64,000 bases of DNA from Mycolicibacterium arabiense (GTDB lineage: Bacteria > Actinomycetota > Actinomycetes > Mycobacteriales > Mycobacteriaceae), in contig NZ_AP022593.1 of NCBI RefSeq assembly GCF_010731815.2, positions 2,170,001-2,234,000 of the forward strand, written 5' to 3'. The number at the start of each line of letters is the position of its first letter. Positions within the stretch are counted from its first letter, which is position 1. Both the position numbers and the translations under genes were made by a program. This document shows positions 43,317-52,569 of this stretch, piece by piece. Under the pieces are notes generated by a model. It had not been told where the DNA came from. It ran no database searches and saw only the letters and a list, made by a program, of their open reading frames with translations.

Positions 43317-44497
43317 GAGGCGACCCGCCGCTGCTGTCGAGCGAGCACGCGCTCGCGTTCGGTCGACGACTCGGCCAGGCGTACGACGGTGCGGGCCAAC
43401 ATGATCGCACCCTCGACGACGGCGTCGTCGGCACTGGGGCCCGCGGCCGCCGTCGCGAAACCGGGCTGATGAACCGAGGCTCCGCCCGCGTCGATGCCCA
43501 CGATGGGGTGGATGCCGGGAAGCAGTTGCGTGACGTTGCCCATGTCGGTGCTGCCCAGCGGCAGCGCGGCCTCGACGTCGGCGCCGACGGGCGAACGGCC
43601 CACGCGCACCATCTCGTCCCGGAACACCTCCGCGAGCCACTGGTCGGGTGCGAGTTCGTGATAGGCGGGTTCGGTCGGCTCCACGCGGTGTTCGCACCCG
43701 GTGGCGATGGCCCCGGCCAGGAAGCAGTCCGACATCCGGGCCTCGAGTTCGCGCAGCGACGCGGCGTCGTTGGCCCGCATCGTGTACGCCATCTCGGCGT
43801 GTCCGGGGATGACGTTTGTGGCCTGGCCGCCGTTGGTGACGATGCCGTGGGCCATCTGTCCGGGCGCCATCTGCTGGCGCAGCAGGCCGATCGCGACCTG
43901 CGCGACCGTGATCGCATCGGCGGCGTTCAGGCCGAGGAAGGGCGCGACGGCGGCGTGCGCCTCGCGACCGAGGTAGGTGACGGCGACCTGCGACAGCGCG
44001 AGCGACCGGGCGCGGGCGATGTCGAGCGGGCCCGGGTGCAGCATCACGGCCGCGGCGACGTCGTCGAACACCCCGGCATCGAGCATCAGCACCTTGCCGC
44101 CGCCTGCCTCTTCGGCGGGCGTACCGAACAGGACCACCGTGAGGTCGAGTTCGTCGGCGACGTCGGCGAGCGCGAGCGCCGTGCCGACCGCCGAGGCCGC
44201 GATGACGTTGTGCCCGCAGGCATGGCCGATCTCGGGGAGCGCGTCGTACTCGGCACACACTCCGATGACCAGCGAGCCGCTGCCGAAGTCGGCGCGGAAG
44301 GCGGTGTCCAGTCCGGCGACCGCCTTGGTGACCTCGAATCCGCGCTCGGCGACCAGGGTTTGGGTCTTCGCACAGCTGCGGAACTCGGCGAACGCGAGTT
44401 CCGGCTCGGCGTGGATGCTGTGCGACAGCTCGATCAGGTCGCCGCGGCGGCGCCGGACGGCGTCCTCCACGGTGGTCGACGCGCTGGCAGTGGGCAT
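43313..44497 (-). CDS. amiB1: M20 family amidohydrolase AmiB1
   Basis: A 394-residue M20 amidohydrolase, identical in length to M. tuberculosis AmiB1 (Rv3306c). [35 protein letters not shown] and [16 protein letters not shown] mark the p-aminobenzoyl-glutamate-hydrolase-like branch of M20. It forms a coupled pair with amiA1 downstream and is divergent from punA, with 79 bp between start codons. Confidence 0.92.
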   Translation of the reverse strand: MPTASASTTVEDAVRRRRGDLIELSHSIHAEPELAFAEFRSCAKTQTLVAERGFEVTKAVAGLDTAFRADFGSGSLVIGVCAEYDALPEIGHACGHNVIAASAVGTALALADVADELDLTVVLFGTPAEEAGGGKVLMLDAGVFDDVAAAVMLHPGPLDIARARSLALSQVAVTYLGREAHAAVAPFLGLNAADAITVAQVAIGLLRQQMAPGQMAHGIVTNGGQATNVIPGHAEMAYTMRANDAASLRELEARMSDCFLAGAIATGCEHRVEPTEPAYHELAPDQWLAEVFRDEMVRVGRSPVGADVEAALPLGSTDMGNVTQLLPGIHPIVGIDAGGASVHQPGFATAAAGPSADDAVVEGAIMLARTVVRLAESSTERERVLARQQRRVAS

Positions 44498-44576
44498 TGA
44501 GGCAGTATCTCACCGCGTGCCGGGCGCTCGCGCTCGCGGCGGTATCAGGCCCCATCCGCACGTACGCTGCCTCACT

Positions 44577-45389
44577 GTGACCGGTGCGAACGATGTCCAG
44601 TCCCCTCGGGAGGCAGCCGATGCGGCCGCCGCTGCCATTCGCCAGGCCACGGGCATCGATCGCTTCGACGTGGCGGTCGTGCTGGGCTCTGGATGGGCGC
44701 CTGCGGCCGACGGCCTTGGCGAGCCTCGTGCGGTCGTCCCGATGGCCGATCTGCCGGGCTTCACCCCGCCGACGGCGGCCGGTCACGGCGGCCGGGTGCT
44801 GGCGCTGAGCGTCGGCGACAAGCAGGTGCTGGTGCTGCTGGGCCGGATCCACGCCTACGAGGGGCACGATCTGCGGCACGTGGTGCATCCGGTGCGCACG
44901 GCGTGCGCGGCCGGTGCCGCGACGGTGGTGCTGACGAACGCGGCAGGCGGGCTGCGCGAGGACTTCTCCGTTGGCCAGCCGGTGCTGATCAGCGATCACC
45001 TGAACCTCACGGCCCGGTCGCCGCTGGTGGGTGCCGAGTTCGTCGATCTCGTCGACGCGTACTCGCCGCGGTTGCGGGCACTGGCCCTGACGGTGGACCC
45101 GTCGTTGAGCGAGGGCGTCTATGCGGGTCTGCCGGGGCCGCACTACGAGACGCCTGCCGAGATCCGCATGCTGCGGGTGCTGGGAGCCGACCTGGTCGGC
45201 ATGTCGACGGTGCACGAGACGATCGCGGCGCGCGCTGCGGGCGCCGAGGTACTCGGACTGTCGATGGTGACGAACCTGGCCGCTGGCATGACGGGCCAGC
45301 CACTGTCGCACGCCGAGGTGCTCGAGGCGGGCCGTCAGTCGGCGACGCGGATGGGTTCCTTGCTCGGCGAGGTGCTGGCCCGCCTGTAG
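44577..45389 (+). CDS. punA: Purine nucleoside phosphorylase
   Basis: 270 residues, matching Rv3307. [14 protein letters not shown] is the phosphate-binding start, GHGGRVLAL and [19 protein letters not shown] follow, TNAAGG and [13 protein letters not shown] contain substrate residues, and [17 protein letters not shown] is the PNP signature with the Glu that contacts the purine. It splits inosine and guanosine to base plus ribose 1-phosphate in purine salvage. GTG at 44577 is chosen by homology. Its last 55 nt overlap the convergent AbrB-type permease. Confidence 0.94.
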   Translation: MTGANDVQSPREAADAAAAAIRQATGIDRFDVAVVLGSGWAPAADGLGEPRAVVPMADLPGFTPPTAAGHGGRVLALSVGDKQVLVLLGRIHAYEGHDLRHVVHPVRTACAAGAATVVLTNAAGGLREDFSVGQPVLISDHLNLTARSPLVGAEFVDLVDAYSPRLRALALTVDPSLSEGVYAGLPGPHYETPAEIRMLRVLGADLVGMSTVHETIAARAAGAEVLGLSMVTNLAAGMTGQPLSHAEVLEAGRQSATRMGSLLGEVLARL

Positions 45390-46423
45390 GCGTACTTGAC
45401 GAAGCCGCGTGCCATCAGCGGTGCGGCGAACAGCATGAGCAGCACCCGGACCACCTGCGCGGCGACGATGAACGTCACGTTGGAGCCGGTCTCGACCGCG
45501 GTGGCCAGCACGGCGTAGATGCCGCCGGGACTGGTCGACAGATAGCCCTCCAGCGGGCTGATGCCAGTGAACCGGGCGAGCAGCACGCCGAGGCCCGCGC
45601 AGGCCACGTTGAGGAAGACGATGAGCGCGAGTGCCGCGGGCAGTGCGCGACCGATGGAGCGGACGGACTCTCTGGTGAACGCCACGCCGGCCTGCCACCC
45701 GATCACGGCGTAGCCGATCTGCACCAGGGCCAGCGGTACGGCCAGCCCGAACGACGTGCCGGTCAACTCCAGGGCGATCGTGATGGCCATCGGCCCGAGT
45801 AGTCCCGCGCCGGGGAGCCGGATCAACCGGCCGACCGTGGCGCCGACGAGGACGATCACGACGAGCATGCCGACCCTGAGATACCAGGGCAGCGTAGTGC
45901 TTTCGACCGGAACGCGCGTTTGGCCGGTCTTCTCGGCGTGGTAGACGAGCGTGACCACGATGGGCATCGACGCCGTGATGAGCGCGACCCGCAGGTACTG
46001 CACGACGGCGACCACCCGGTCGTCACCGCCCAGTTCCCGTGCGATCGCGACCAGACCCGACGCGCCGCCTGCGACCAGGGCGAGGGCGCCGGTGAGCGGG
46101 GTGACGTCGCGGTGCAGGCCGAGCAGCGCGCCTGCCGCGAGGCTCAGGCCCAGGGTGGCGAGGGCGAGTCCGACCACGATGCCCCAATTGGAGCCCAGGG
46201 CGTCGAGCGCGTCGCGGTGCACCATCGTCCCGATGTAGACGCCGAGGACACCTTGGGCCGCGATGCCGGCCTTGCGCGGTACGCCCGAGGGTGCGAGCGA
46301 CGTCAGTGCCAGGGCGATGCCGACGAGGAGTGCGGCGAAGAGCGCCGCGGACGGTACGCCGAGCAGCGTGAGCGGCACGGTCACCGCCACCGAGGCCACC
46401 ACCAACAACGCCCATCGCATCAC
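45335..46423 (-). CDS. AbrB family membrane protein (putative ammonia monooxygenase/permease PF05145 type)
   Basis: A 362-residue protein with about ten hydrophobic helices arranged as an internal duplication. [19 protein letters not shown] and the [16 protein letters not shown] segment in the second half mark the two repeats of AbrB-type membrane proteins. Function is uncertain; family members are annotated as transporters or regulators of aidB. It is divergent from the MarR gene at 46500, with a clear promoter and a shared operator, and converges into punA. Confidence 0.82.
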   Translation of the reverse strand: MMRWALLVVASVAVTVPLTLLGVPSAALFAALLVGIALALTSLAPSGVPRKAGIAAQGVLGVYIGTMVHRDALDALGSNWGIVVGLALATLGLSLAAGALLGLHRDVTPLTGALALVAGGASGLVAIARELGGDDRVVAVVQYLRVALITASMPIVVTLVYHAEKTGQTRVPVESTTLPWYLRVGMLVVIVLVGATVGRLIRLPGAGLLGPMAITIALELTGTSFGLAVPLALVQIGYAVIGWQAGVAFTRESVRSIGRALPAALALIVFLNVACAGLGVLLARFTGISPLEGYLSTSPGGIYAVLATAVETGSNVTFIVAAQVVRVLLMLFAAPLMARGFVKYAYRRASTSPSKEPIRVAD

Positions 46424-46430
46424 GAAGACA

Positions 46431-46459
46431 AGTATGCACTTGGCATTTCAAGATCTCAA
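46431..46459 (-). promoter_or_regulatory. Predicted sigma-A promoter of the AbrB-type gene
   Basis: Read on the minus strand, TTGAGA (46459-46454) and CATACT (46436-46431) are separated by 17 bp, a good housekeeping promoter. Transcription would start a few bases before the ATG at 46423, giving a very short leader. Confidence 0.55.
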
Positions 46460-46481
46460 GCTGGTGTTCATCACGGCGATG

Positions 46482-46497
46482 CCAAGGTATAACTTGG
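46482..46497. promoter_or_regulatory. MarR operator over the regulator's own -10 element
   Basis: CCAAG (46482-46486) and CTTGG (46493-46497) form a perfect inverted repeat around GTATAA. The sequence TATAAC at 46488-46493 is a likely -10 element that would start transcription at or next to the ATG at 46500, giving a leaderless mRNA. A related inverted half-site (ACTTGGCA) lies near the AbrB promoter at about 46438. This fits dual repression by the MarR protein. Confidence 0.55.
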
Positions 46498-46499
46498 TA

Positions 46500-46970
46500 A
46501 TGCAATCCACTGGTTCACTCCCCGGGAAGACTTCATCCCACGGGAAGGCCAACGCCACCGAGCTGCGCGAGTCGATCATGGCGTTGACCCGTCAGCTGCG
46601 CAGGCACCGATCCGACAATGGGCTGACCCTGAGTCAGCAGCAGATCCTCGGTGAGGTGAGCCGGGCCAGCGTCACCACGCCTGCCGAACTGGCCACGCGC
46701 ATGCACGTGCGGGTGCAGTCGCTGACCGACGGCATCAATCACCTCGAGGGGCGCGGGCTGGTGGCGCGGCGGACCGATGCCGAGGACCGCAGGCGCCAAC
46801 TGATCGAGATCACGCCCGACGGCATGGCACTGCTGGAGGCCGACCGCGCCGAACGCGACGAATGGCTGCACTCGGCGATGCGGGACACGTTGACCGATCT
46901 GGAGTTCGATCTGTTGATGCTGGTGGCGCCCGTGCTGCGCAAGCTCGCCGACGGCGACCCCGCACAATGA
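46500..46970 (+). CDS. MarR family transcriptional regulator
   Basis: A 156-residue winged-helix protein. LRESIMALTRQLRRHR is the first helix, LTLSQQQILGEVSRA and TPAELATRMHVRVQSLTDGINHLEGRGLV form the DNA-binding part, and RRTDAEDRRRQLIEITPDG is the wing with the conserved D-x-R-R pattern. The ATG at 46500 follows directly on a -10-like TATAAC. Divergent from the AbrB-type permease, its likely target. It ends 4 bp before pmmB, so the two may be co-transcribed. Confidence 0.9.
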   Translation: MQSTGSLPGKTSSHGKANATELRESIMALTRQLRRHRSDNGLTLSQQQILGEVSRASVTTPAELATRMHVRVQSLTDGINHLEGRGLVARRTDAEDRRRQLIEITPDGMALLEADRAERDEWLHSAMRDTLTDLEFDLLMLVAPVLRKLADGDPAQ

Positions 46971-46974
46971 ACCC

Positions 46975-48495
46975 ATGAGTGAGCAGCCACTGGCATTCGG
47001 CACCGCGGGCCTGCGGGGGCCGATGCGCGAGGGCCCCGGCGGCATGAACGTCGGGACCGTGACGCGAGCCACGTGGGCGTTGGCGAAGGTGCTGAAGGAT
47101 CGATGCCTGGGCGGGTCGCTGGTCGTGGTGGGCCGGGATGCGCGTCATCACTCGGACGACTTCGCCATCGCGACGGCCGAAGTGCTTGCAGCCGAGGCTT
47201 TCTCGGTGATGCTGCTGGCCGACCCGGTTCCGACGCCGGTGGTGGCGTTCGCGGTGCGCGATCACAATGCCGTGGCGGGGGTGCAGATCACCGCATCGCA
47301 CAACCCGCCTGCGGACAACGGCTACAAGGTGTTCGGCGACGGTGGCATGCAGATCATCAGCCCGACCGACCGCGAGGTCGAGGCCGCCATGGCGATCGCG
47401 CCCGACGAGCCCGAACGCGTCGAGGTCTCCCCCGTCGGTAGCGAGTTGATCCACGAGTACGTGCACCGCGCGGCGACGGTGCGGCGCGACACGGGTGACG
47501 TCCGCGTGGCGCTGACGGCGATGCACGGTGTCGGAGGCGAGGTGGCGCTGCAGGTGCTGCGCGAGGCAGGGATCACCGACGTGCACGTGGTCGACGAGCA
47601 GTTCGCACCCGACCCGGACTTCCCCACCGTCGCCTTTCCCAACCCGGAGGAGCCGGGCGCCGCCGACCTGCTGCTCGCCTTGGCCGCCGACGTAGATGCC
47701 GACGTCGCGATCGCGCTGGACCCGGACGCGGATCGCTGCGCCGTCGGCATTCCCACGACCGATGGGTGGCGCATGCTGTCCGGTGACGAGACGGGTTGGC
47801 TGCTGGGCGATTACGTGTTGTCGCGTCTTGACTCGGACGAGGCGGCTCGCAGCGTGGTCGCGAGCACGGTGGTGTCGTCGCGGATGCTGGCGTCGATCGC
47901 CGCGGGATACGGGGCCGAACACGTGGAGACGCTGACGGGCTTCAAGTGGTTGTCGCGTGCCGATGCCGACCGGCCCGGCAAGACCCTTGTGTACGCGTAC
48001 GAGGAGGCCATCGGGCACTGCGTCGACCCGTCGGCGGTGCGCGACAAGGACGGCATCAGCGCTGCGGTGCTGGTGTGCGATCTGGCGGCGACGCTCCGTC
48101 GGGAGGGCCGCACCGTGCCGGAGGCATTGGACACCCTGTTCGGCCAGCATGGCGTGCACGCGACGGGAGCCGTGTCGCGCCGCTTCCCCCACGTCGATGC
48201 GGCGCGCTCGGCAATGGCCGGCCTGCGGGAGTCGCCGCCGAGTGGGGTCGCGGGTTTCGCGTTGTCCGTCGAGGACCTGTCGACGCGGCGCGGGCAGCAG
48301 AAGACCGATGCGGTGATCCTCTCGGGCGGCAACGATGCGACGTCGGTCCGGGTCGTCGCCCGACCCTCGGGGACCGAGCCGAAACTGAAGTGCTACATCG
48401 AGGTTCGGCTCGCACGCGCGGATGACGTTGGCGCCGCTCGGACCGACGCAGCACGACTGCTCGAGCGACTCACCGACGAGGTCTCTCGCTGGTGA
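46975..48495 (+). CDS. pmmB: Phosphomannomutase/phosphoglucomutase family PmmB
   Basis: A 506-residue alpha-D-phosphohexomutase. QITASHNPPADNGYKVF carries the phosphoserine (about Ser108), ALDPDADRCAVG binds the metal, YAYEEAIGHCVD is the sugar-specificity loop, and ARPSGTEPKLKCYIE is the phosphate-binding loop. It interconverts hexose 6- and 1-phosphates for GDP-mannose or nucleoside catabolism. Matches Rv3308, following punA as in M. tuberculosis, with the permease and MarR genes inserted between. Confidence 0.93.
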   Translation: MSEQPLAFGTAGLRGPMREGPGGMNVGTVTRATWALAKVLKDRCLGGSLVVVGRDARHHSDDFAIATAEVLAAEAFSVMLLADPVPTPVVAFAVRDHNAVAGVQITASHNPPADNGYKVFGDGGMQIISPTDREVEAAMAIAPDEPERVEVSPVGSELIHEYVHRAATVRRDTGDVRVALTAMHGVGGEVALQVLREAGITDVHVVDEQFAPDPDFPTVAFPNPEEPGAADLLLALAADVDADVAIALDPDADRCAVGIPTTDGWRMLSGDETGWLLGDYVLSRLDSDEAARSVVASTVVSSRMLASIAAGYGAEHVETLTGFKWLSRADADRPGKTLVYAYEEAIGHCVDPSAVRDKDGISAAVLVCDLAATLRREGRTVPEALDTLFGQHGVHATGAVSRRFPHVDAARSAMAGLRESPPSGVAGFALSVEDLSTRRGQQKTDAVILSGGNDATSVRVVARPSGTEPKLKCYIEVRLARADDVGAARTDAARLLERLTDEVSRW

Positions 48496-48530
48496 TCGTC
48501 GGTGGCGGGTTGGCCTCGACCGCGGGGCAG

Positions 48531-50168
48531 CTACCAAGGCGGGCCACCTCCTCGTAACCGGGCCTCTTCTTCGTTGAGTCGACGATCGTCGGTGATGCGT
48601 TGCGCGCGGCCTTGGGCGCGGGTGCGTTGGCGGCGGGGCATGGTGAGGCCCGGGTTAGGTTGTGGTGCTTTGGTTTTGGCCTCGTCGGTGATGGTGACCG
48701 GTGCGGTGGGCGCGCAGAGGCTGGGAAACAGCAGCTTGCTACCCGGCTCGGTGACGTAGGTCCGGCCGCTAGGTGAGGTCCAGATGATGGTGCCGTCAGG
48801 GAGTTGTCGGTCTCGCCAGCCGGTGGGTCCGCCCCAGAAGGTTTTCAAGAGGTGGTGTCGGCGGCATAGGCATTTGAGATTCGACGCGCAGGTGGGTCCG
48901 ACCGGCCAGGCGATGGTGTGGTCGATGTCTGCGTGTGTGGCTGGTTCGCTGCACCCTGGGAAGCGGCACGTCAGGTCTCGGCACCGGACGAATTCCGCGA
49001 GCCGCCGCGATGGGGTGTAGCGGGGTTCGGGTGGGCTGTCGCCGGGGTGGCAGACCTTGCGGACCTTGGCGGTGAGTGCAAAGCGGCGGGCGAGGGACCC
49101 GGGGAGGAATGGGCCGCCGATGATGGTGCCGGGGCGGGTGGCGGGCTGGTCGCGGTTCGTGTGGTTCGCATCCGGTTCGGCTATCGGAGTCTCGTCGTTC
49201 AACGCCGCGTCTGGAGTTTCGCCCTCGGCATCCACGTGGAAGTCATCGCTGCAGTCCGCTCCGGTGTTGCCGCCCAACTCATCCCACGTCGTGATCTCTG
49301 ACAGTGGCTTGTCGAACAGCGGATCGGGTTCGCCGTCGAGCGCGGCGTCCTGAGCCTTCGCGGCATCGGACTCGTCGAGGGTGTCCTCGTTGACTACCAC
49401 GTAGACAACGGCGTTGCCGGTGGGAGGCGTCTTGGGTCCTGGGCAGTCGTCGTTGCCGCACAGGCATGGCAGGTAGTCGAGTGCGTGGGTGATGGAGTGG
49501 ACCGCGTCGGCGCGTCGCTGCTCGACGGTCCGCGGATCGCCCGGGCACACGGTGTGGGCCAGGACGTTCAAGCGCTTCTCGAGGGCCTTGCCGTGGGTGG
49601 CGAACAGCGTGCCGAACATCGTGGCCGTGCCGGAGCCGTCGTAGTCGAATTGGATGTTGCGGCCCTTGGCCGAGAGCTTCGTGCGATACACCCCGTGCGG
49701 GTCGTGCTCGGCGACGATCGCATCGATCGCCGTGTTGAGCTTCTCCTCCGACATCGGCGCCCAGTCCGCGAGCACCTCGGCGAAGGCCTTGTCGACCGCC
49801 TTCTGCGCATCACGGTCACGCACTAGCGCCGTCCGCATCGTGATCGCCGACACGACGCGGTAGGACACCAACCCCTGCGCAAACAGTGCCGCCACTCGAG
49901 GCAGCCGATCGCGCAGCGCAGTGGCAATCAACAACTGATGCGACGCAGCACCCTGAGTGATGTTCTGCTCTGCCCCAATCTCGGCGGCCACTGCTCCCCA
50001 GTTGTCCAAGTACCACTGCTCACGGTCAGCCGACCCGTCGGCGGCGTAGGCCCGATCCAGTAGCACGACCATCGCCGCCAGCCGCCGCGCCGTCGCTGCC
50101 GCCTCGACCCGCGCCCAATCCCCGACGGTGCCAGAAGCGTCGAAGGCGGTGGCGAATCGATCAAACAT
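48531..50168 (-). CDS. DUF222 / HNH endonuclease domain protein of the 13E12 repeat family
   Basis: About 545 residues from ATG 50168 (MFDRFATAFDAS). The DUF222 domain covers roughly the first 250 residues. The C-terminus has an HNH nuclease signature: RDLTCRFPGCSEPATHADIDHTI, LKCLCRRHHLLKTFWG. This matches the multi-copy 13E12 (REP13E12) proteins of mycobacteria, which behave like mobile or recombining repeats; their role is not established. It interrupts the pmmB-upp adjacency seen in M. tuberculosis. A weakly conserved, acidic insert (about residues 290-350) separates the domains. Confidence 0.85.
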   Translation of the reverse strand: MFDRFATAFDASGTVGDWARVEAAATARRLAAMVVLLDRAYAADGSADREQWYLDNWGAVAAEIGAEQNITQGAASHQLLIATALRDRLPRVAALFAQGLVSYRVVSAITMRTALVRDRDAQKAVDKAFAEVLADWAPMSEEKLNTAIDAIVAEHDPHGVYRTKLSAKGRNIQFDYDGSGTATMFGTLFATHGKALEKRLNVLAHTVCPGDPRTVEQRRADAVHSITHALDYLPCLCGNDDCPGPKTPPTGNAVVYVVVNEDTLDESDAAKAQDAALDGEPDPLFDKPLSEITTWDELGGNTGADCSDDFHVDAEGETPDAALNDETPIAEPDANHTNRDQPATRPGTIIGGPFLPGSLARRFALTAKVRKVCHPGDSPPEPRYTPSRRLAEFVRCRDLTCRFPGCSEPATHADIDHTIAWPVGPTCASNLKCLCRRHHLLKTFWGGPTGWRDRQLPDGTIIWTSPSGRTYVTEPGSKLLFPSLCAPTAPVTITDEAKTKAPQPNPGLTMPRRQRTRAQGRAQRITDDRRLNEEEARLRGGGPPW

Positions 50169-50427
50169 ACATTCGAATCTACTACTGCGGTACGACAAGT
50201 TGGTCCGGCGAAAAGCGGTCGTGGCCAGGGTGTGGATGAAAGTGGCTCTGTGGACAACCCGTTGGCATGGCAGTGTTTTCGTCGTACCCAGGGTGTAGTG
50301 CGCTGAAGCGCGGCATCAGCGGCGGCACCAACCACACTCGAGTTGTCGCACGAGGGATGACATTTCGATGGGCGAGCCCCGACGATCAGCCGCCAGGTAC
50401 CCGAATCATCAACCGCAAGAACGTAAA

Positions 50428-51051
50428 TCAGCGCGGACCGAACTGCCGATCTCCGGCGTCGCCCAACCCCGGCATGATGTAGGCAACGTCGTTGAGGCCG
50501 TCGTCCACCGCTGCGGTGTACAGCTTCAGGTCCGGCACCACCCGATCCAGGGCAGCTATGCCCTCCGGCGCGCACACCACGCACACCGCCGTGATGTCCA
50601 CCGCCCGACGAGCCTTGAGTAGCCCCAGCGTGTAGGCCATCGACCCGCCGGTCGCCAGCATCGGATCGAGCACCATCACCGGCTGCCTACTTAGATCCTC
50701 CGGCAGCGACTCTAGGTACGGCGTCGGCTGCGCCGTGGTCTCGTCCCGCGCCACCCCCACGAAACCGACGTGCGCCTCGGGGATCAGGGCGTGCGCCTGA
50801 TCCACCATGCCCAGCCCCGCCCGCAGCACCGGCACCAGCAGCGGCGGCGAGGCCAACCGCGACCCGGTCGTGTCCGCGAGCGGCGTGCGCACCGGCACCG
50901 CTTCCGACTCCAAATCTCGGGTCGCCTCGTACACCAGCATCAACGTCAGGTCGCGCAGCGCGGCGCGGAACCCGGCGTTGTCGGTGCGCTCATCGCGCAG
51001 CTTGGTCAATCGCGCAGCGGCGAGAGGATGATCGACGACCCGGACGTCCAT
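50428..51051 (-). CDS. upp: Uracil phosphoribosyltransferase
   Basis: 207 residues, the same length as M. tuberculosis Upp (Rv3309c). [18 protein letters not shown] is the N-terminal substrate region, [18 protein letters not shown] is the PRPP-binding loop, and [16 protein letters not shown] binds uracil. It converts uracil and PRPP to UMP in pyrimidine salvage. Its start codon overlaps the region just upstream of the EspC-like gene, so the two are transcribed divergently from a very short gap. Confidence 0.95.
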   Translation of the reverse strand: MDVRVVDHPLAAARLTKLRDERTDNAGFRAALRDLTLMLVYEATRDLESEAVPVRTPLADTTGSRLASPPLLVPVLRAGLGMVDQAHALIPEAHVGFVGVARDETTAQPTPYLESLPEDLSRQPVMVLDPMLATGGSMAYTLGLLKARRAVDITAVCVVCAPEGIAALDRVVPDLKLYTAAVDDGLNDVAYIMPGLGDAGDRQFGPR

Positions 51052-51064
51052 GGGCGGAACCCTA

Positions 51065-51397
51065 ATGGAACCGAACCGCTTCGACCGGCGTCGTAACTAC
51101 GTGCACGCCGACATCCCCGCGATCCGCGCCCTCGCCACGTCCCACGCCAGGCACGCGACCGACCTCGAAGCGCTCGCCGCCGCGCTCGCGAAAGTCGCCC
51201 CGCCACCCGACGCGTTCGGGTCCGTCGGCACCGCGTTCCTCGCCGCGGTCGCCGACGCACTGACCTCCCAGGCCCACACCGCCGAGGGGCTCACCGCGCG
51301 CGTCGTCGCCGCGTCGGACGCAGGAACCACCACGGCCGACGCCTTCGACGAGGCGGACCTCCGAGTCGGCCAGGCCGTCGGTTCCGTCGGGATCTGA
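51065..51397 (+). CDS. EspC-like small helical protein (putative ESX/type VII secretion partner)
   Basis: A 110-residue all-helical protein. It has the low-complexity Ala/Thr pattern and length of EspC/DUF2580-type proteins, with [26 protein letters not shown] in the first helix and a central [15 protein letters not shown]. It ends with [14 protein letters not shown], where FxxxD takes the place of the YxxxD/E type VII secretion signal. Four bp separate it from the WXG-NlpC/P60 gene. It is likely that gene's secretion partner, as inference. Confidence 0.6.
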   Translation: MEPNRFDRRRNYVHADIPAIRALATSHARHATDLEALAAALAKVAPPPDAFGSVGTAFLAAVADALTSQAHTAEGLTARVVAASDAGTTTADAFDEADLRVGQAVGSVGI

Positions 51398-51400
51398 TCG

Positions 51401-52465
51401 GTGCCGGGTTCAGTCACAGCGGCGCTGGCCGCGCCACTCCACGACCTACGAGCGACGCTCGGCACCGGCTCGACCGACGTGGCCGGCGGACTCACCGGCC
51501 TCCCGAGCGCCCTGGCCGACGTCGCCGCGGCGCTCAGCAGCGACACCGCGCGGACCAACTGGACCGGCGAGGCGGCCGTCGCCGCGGACGACTTCACTCG
51601 CCACACGGTCGAGGCGATCGAGGCATTGGCCGGTCGCGCCGAACGCCTCGGAGCTACGGTCGGTGCGGCAGCCGACGCCGTCGCCCGCGCCAGGGCACGG
51701 CTGGACGCGATCATCGACGCATTCGAGGCGAGGGCGGCGGAACTCGAGCCACACCTCGACGAGCCCGGGGTGGCGGAGGCGCTCGCCGCGGAGGCGCAGA
51801 ACGCACTCGACGAGGCAGCGACGGTGGTGGACGGCCTGACCACCGACCTGGCCACCCACCAGGCCGCAGTCACCCCGCCCACCGCGTCCACCACCCCGCC
51901 CACCGCCACACCGACCAGCCCAGCCGGGTGGTCCGCCGCCGCACCGCTGTCAGCCGCCGCGTCGGGACTTCGGTCCATGGCGGCTGCGCCCGCCGGCTCG
52001 ACCACCGGCGGCAGCCCCAGCAGTTCCCCAGGCCGACCCGTGACGACCACCCGTCCCGAGCAGTTCGGCAGCGAGACGGCGATCAACCTCCCGGGCGGCG
52101 GCAGTGCGACGGCGCCCAACGAAGTGGCGGCCAGCGCCGTACGACACGCCCTGACCCAGCTCGGAGTCCCCTACGACTGGGGCGGCACCACACCCGGCGT
52201 CGGCCTCGACTGCAGTGGGCTGACCCAGTGGGCATACCGCGAAGCGGGGTTGGACATCCCGCGCCTGGCTCAGGAGCAGGACATCGGTGCCCCGGTCGAC
52301 GGCCAATCACTACGCCCGGGCGACCTCGCCGTGTGGGACGGGCACGTCGCGATGATCGTGGGCGAGGGCCTGATGGTGGAGGCGGGCGACCCGGTGCAAC
52401 TCTCCCCCGTGCGTACGACCAACGCGGGCCAGGGATTTCAGGGTTTCTGGCGGCCGACGGCATGA
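51401..52465 (+). CDS. WXG-like domain fused to NlpC/P60 peptidase (putative ESX-exported cell-wall hydrolase)
   Basis: A 354-residue protein in three parts. Residues 1-155 are helical with NWTGEAAVAADDF at 53-65, a W-x-G turn as in WXG100-type ESX substrates. Residues 156-230 are a Pro/Thr/Ser/Ala-rich linker. Residues about 240-354 are an NlpC/P60 domain with Cys271 in LDCSGLTQWAYREAG, His315 in GHVAMIV and a polar residue near EAGD as third catalytic position. No Sec signal peptide is seen. It probably cuts peptidoglycan peptides after export with the EspC-like protein. It occupies the place of sapM (Rv3310) in M. tuberculosis. Confidence 0.75.
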   Translation: MPGSVTAALAAPLHDLRATLGTGSTDVAGGLTGLPSALADVAAALSSDTARTNWTGEAAVAADDFTRHTVEAIEALAGRAERLGATVGAAADAVARARARLDAIIDAFEARAAELEPHLDEPGVAEALAAEAQNALDEAATVVDGLTTDLATHQAAVTPPTASTTPPTATPTSPAGWSAAAPLSAAASGLRSMAAAPAGSTTGGSPSSSPGRPVTTTRPEQFGSETAINLPGGGSATAPNEVAASAVRHALTQLGVPYDWGGTTPGVGLDCSGLTQWAYREAGLDIPRLAQEQDIGAPVDGQSLRPGDLAVWDGHVAMIVGEGLMVEAGDPVQLSPVRTTNAGQGFQGFWRPTA

Positions 52466-52534
52466 CGATCGACGACATGGACGGTGTCGCTGAAACCGAC
52501 ATGGCCGTTCGACGCCCGAACGACATCGCGGCAT

Positions 52535-52549
52535 CTAAGCAAGACTTAG
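52535..52549. promoter_or_regulatory. CTAAG-N5-CTTAG inverted repeat upstream of the small ORF
   Basis: CTAAG (52535-52539) and CTTAG (52545-52549) are perfectly complementary with a 5-nt spacer. It lies about 20 nt before the ribosome binding site of the 58-residue ORF at 52570, and may be a small operator or a hairpin. Confidence 0.3.
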
Positions 52550-52569
52550 CTTTCTATGAGGTGAATTGA

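Noticed and set aside
42147..45698. A single open frame of 1183 codons covering amiA1, amiB1 and punA on the minus strand.
   Set aside because: Only the last 389 codons match an M20 amidohydrolase; amiB1 is in another frame with perfect family motifs, and the rest is its shadow.
50169..50427. Checked for a small gene or att site between the DUF222/HNH gene and upp.
   Set aside because: The only frame (50267-50482) runs into upp antisense, lacks a ribosome binding site and has no recognisable sequence; no tRNA or direct repeat was found.
51929..52569. A 213-codon frame overlapping the NlpC/P60 gene.
   Set aside because: Arg/Pro-rich shadow frame of the NlpC/P60 coding sequence with no motif.
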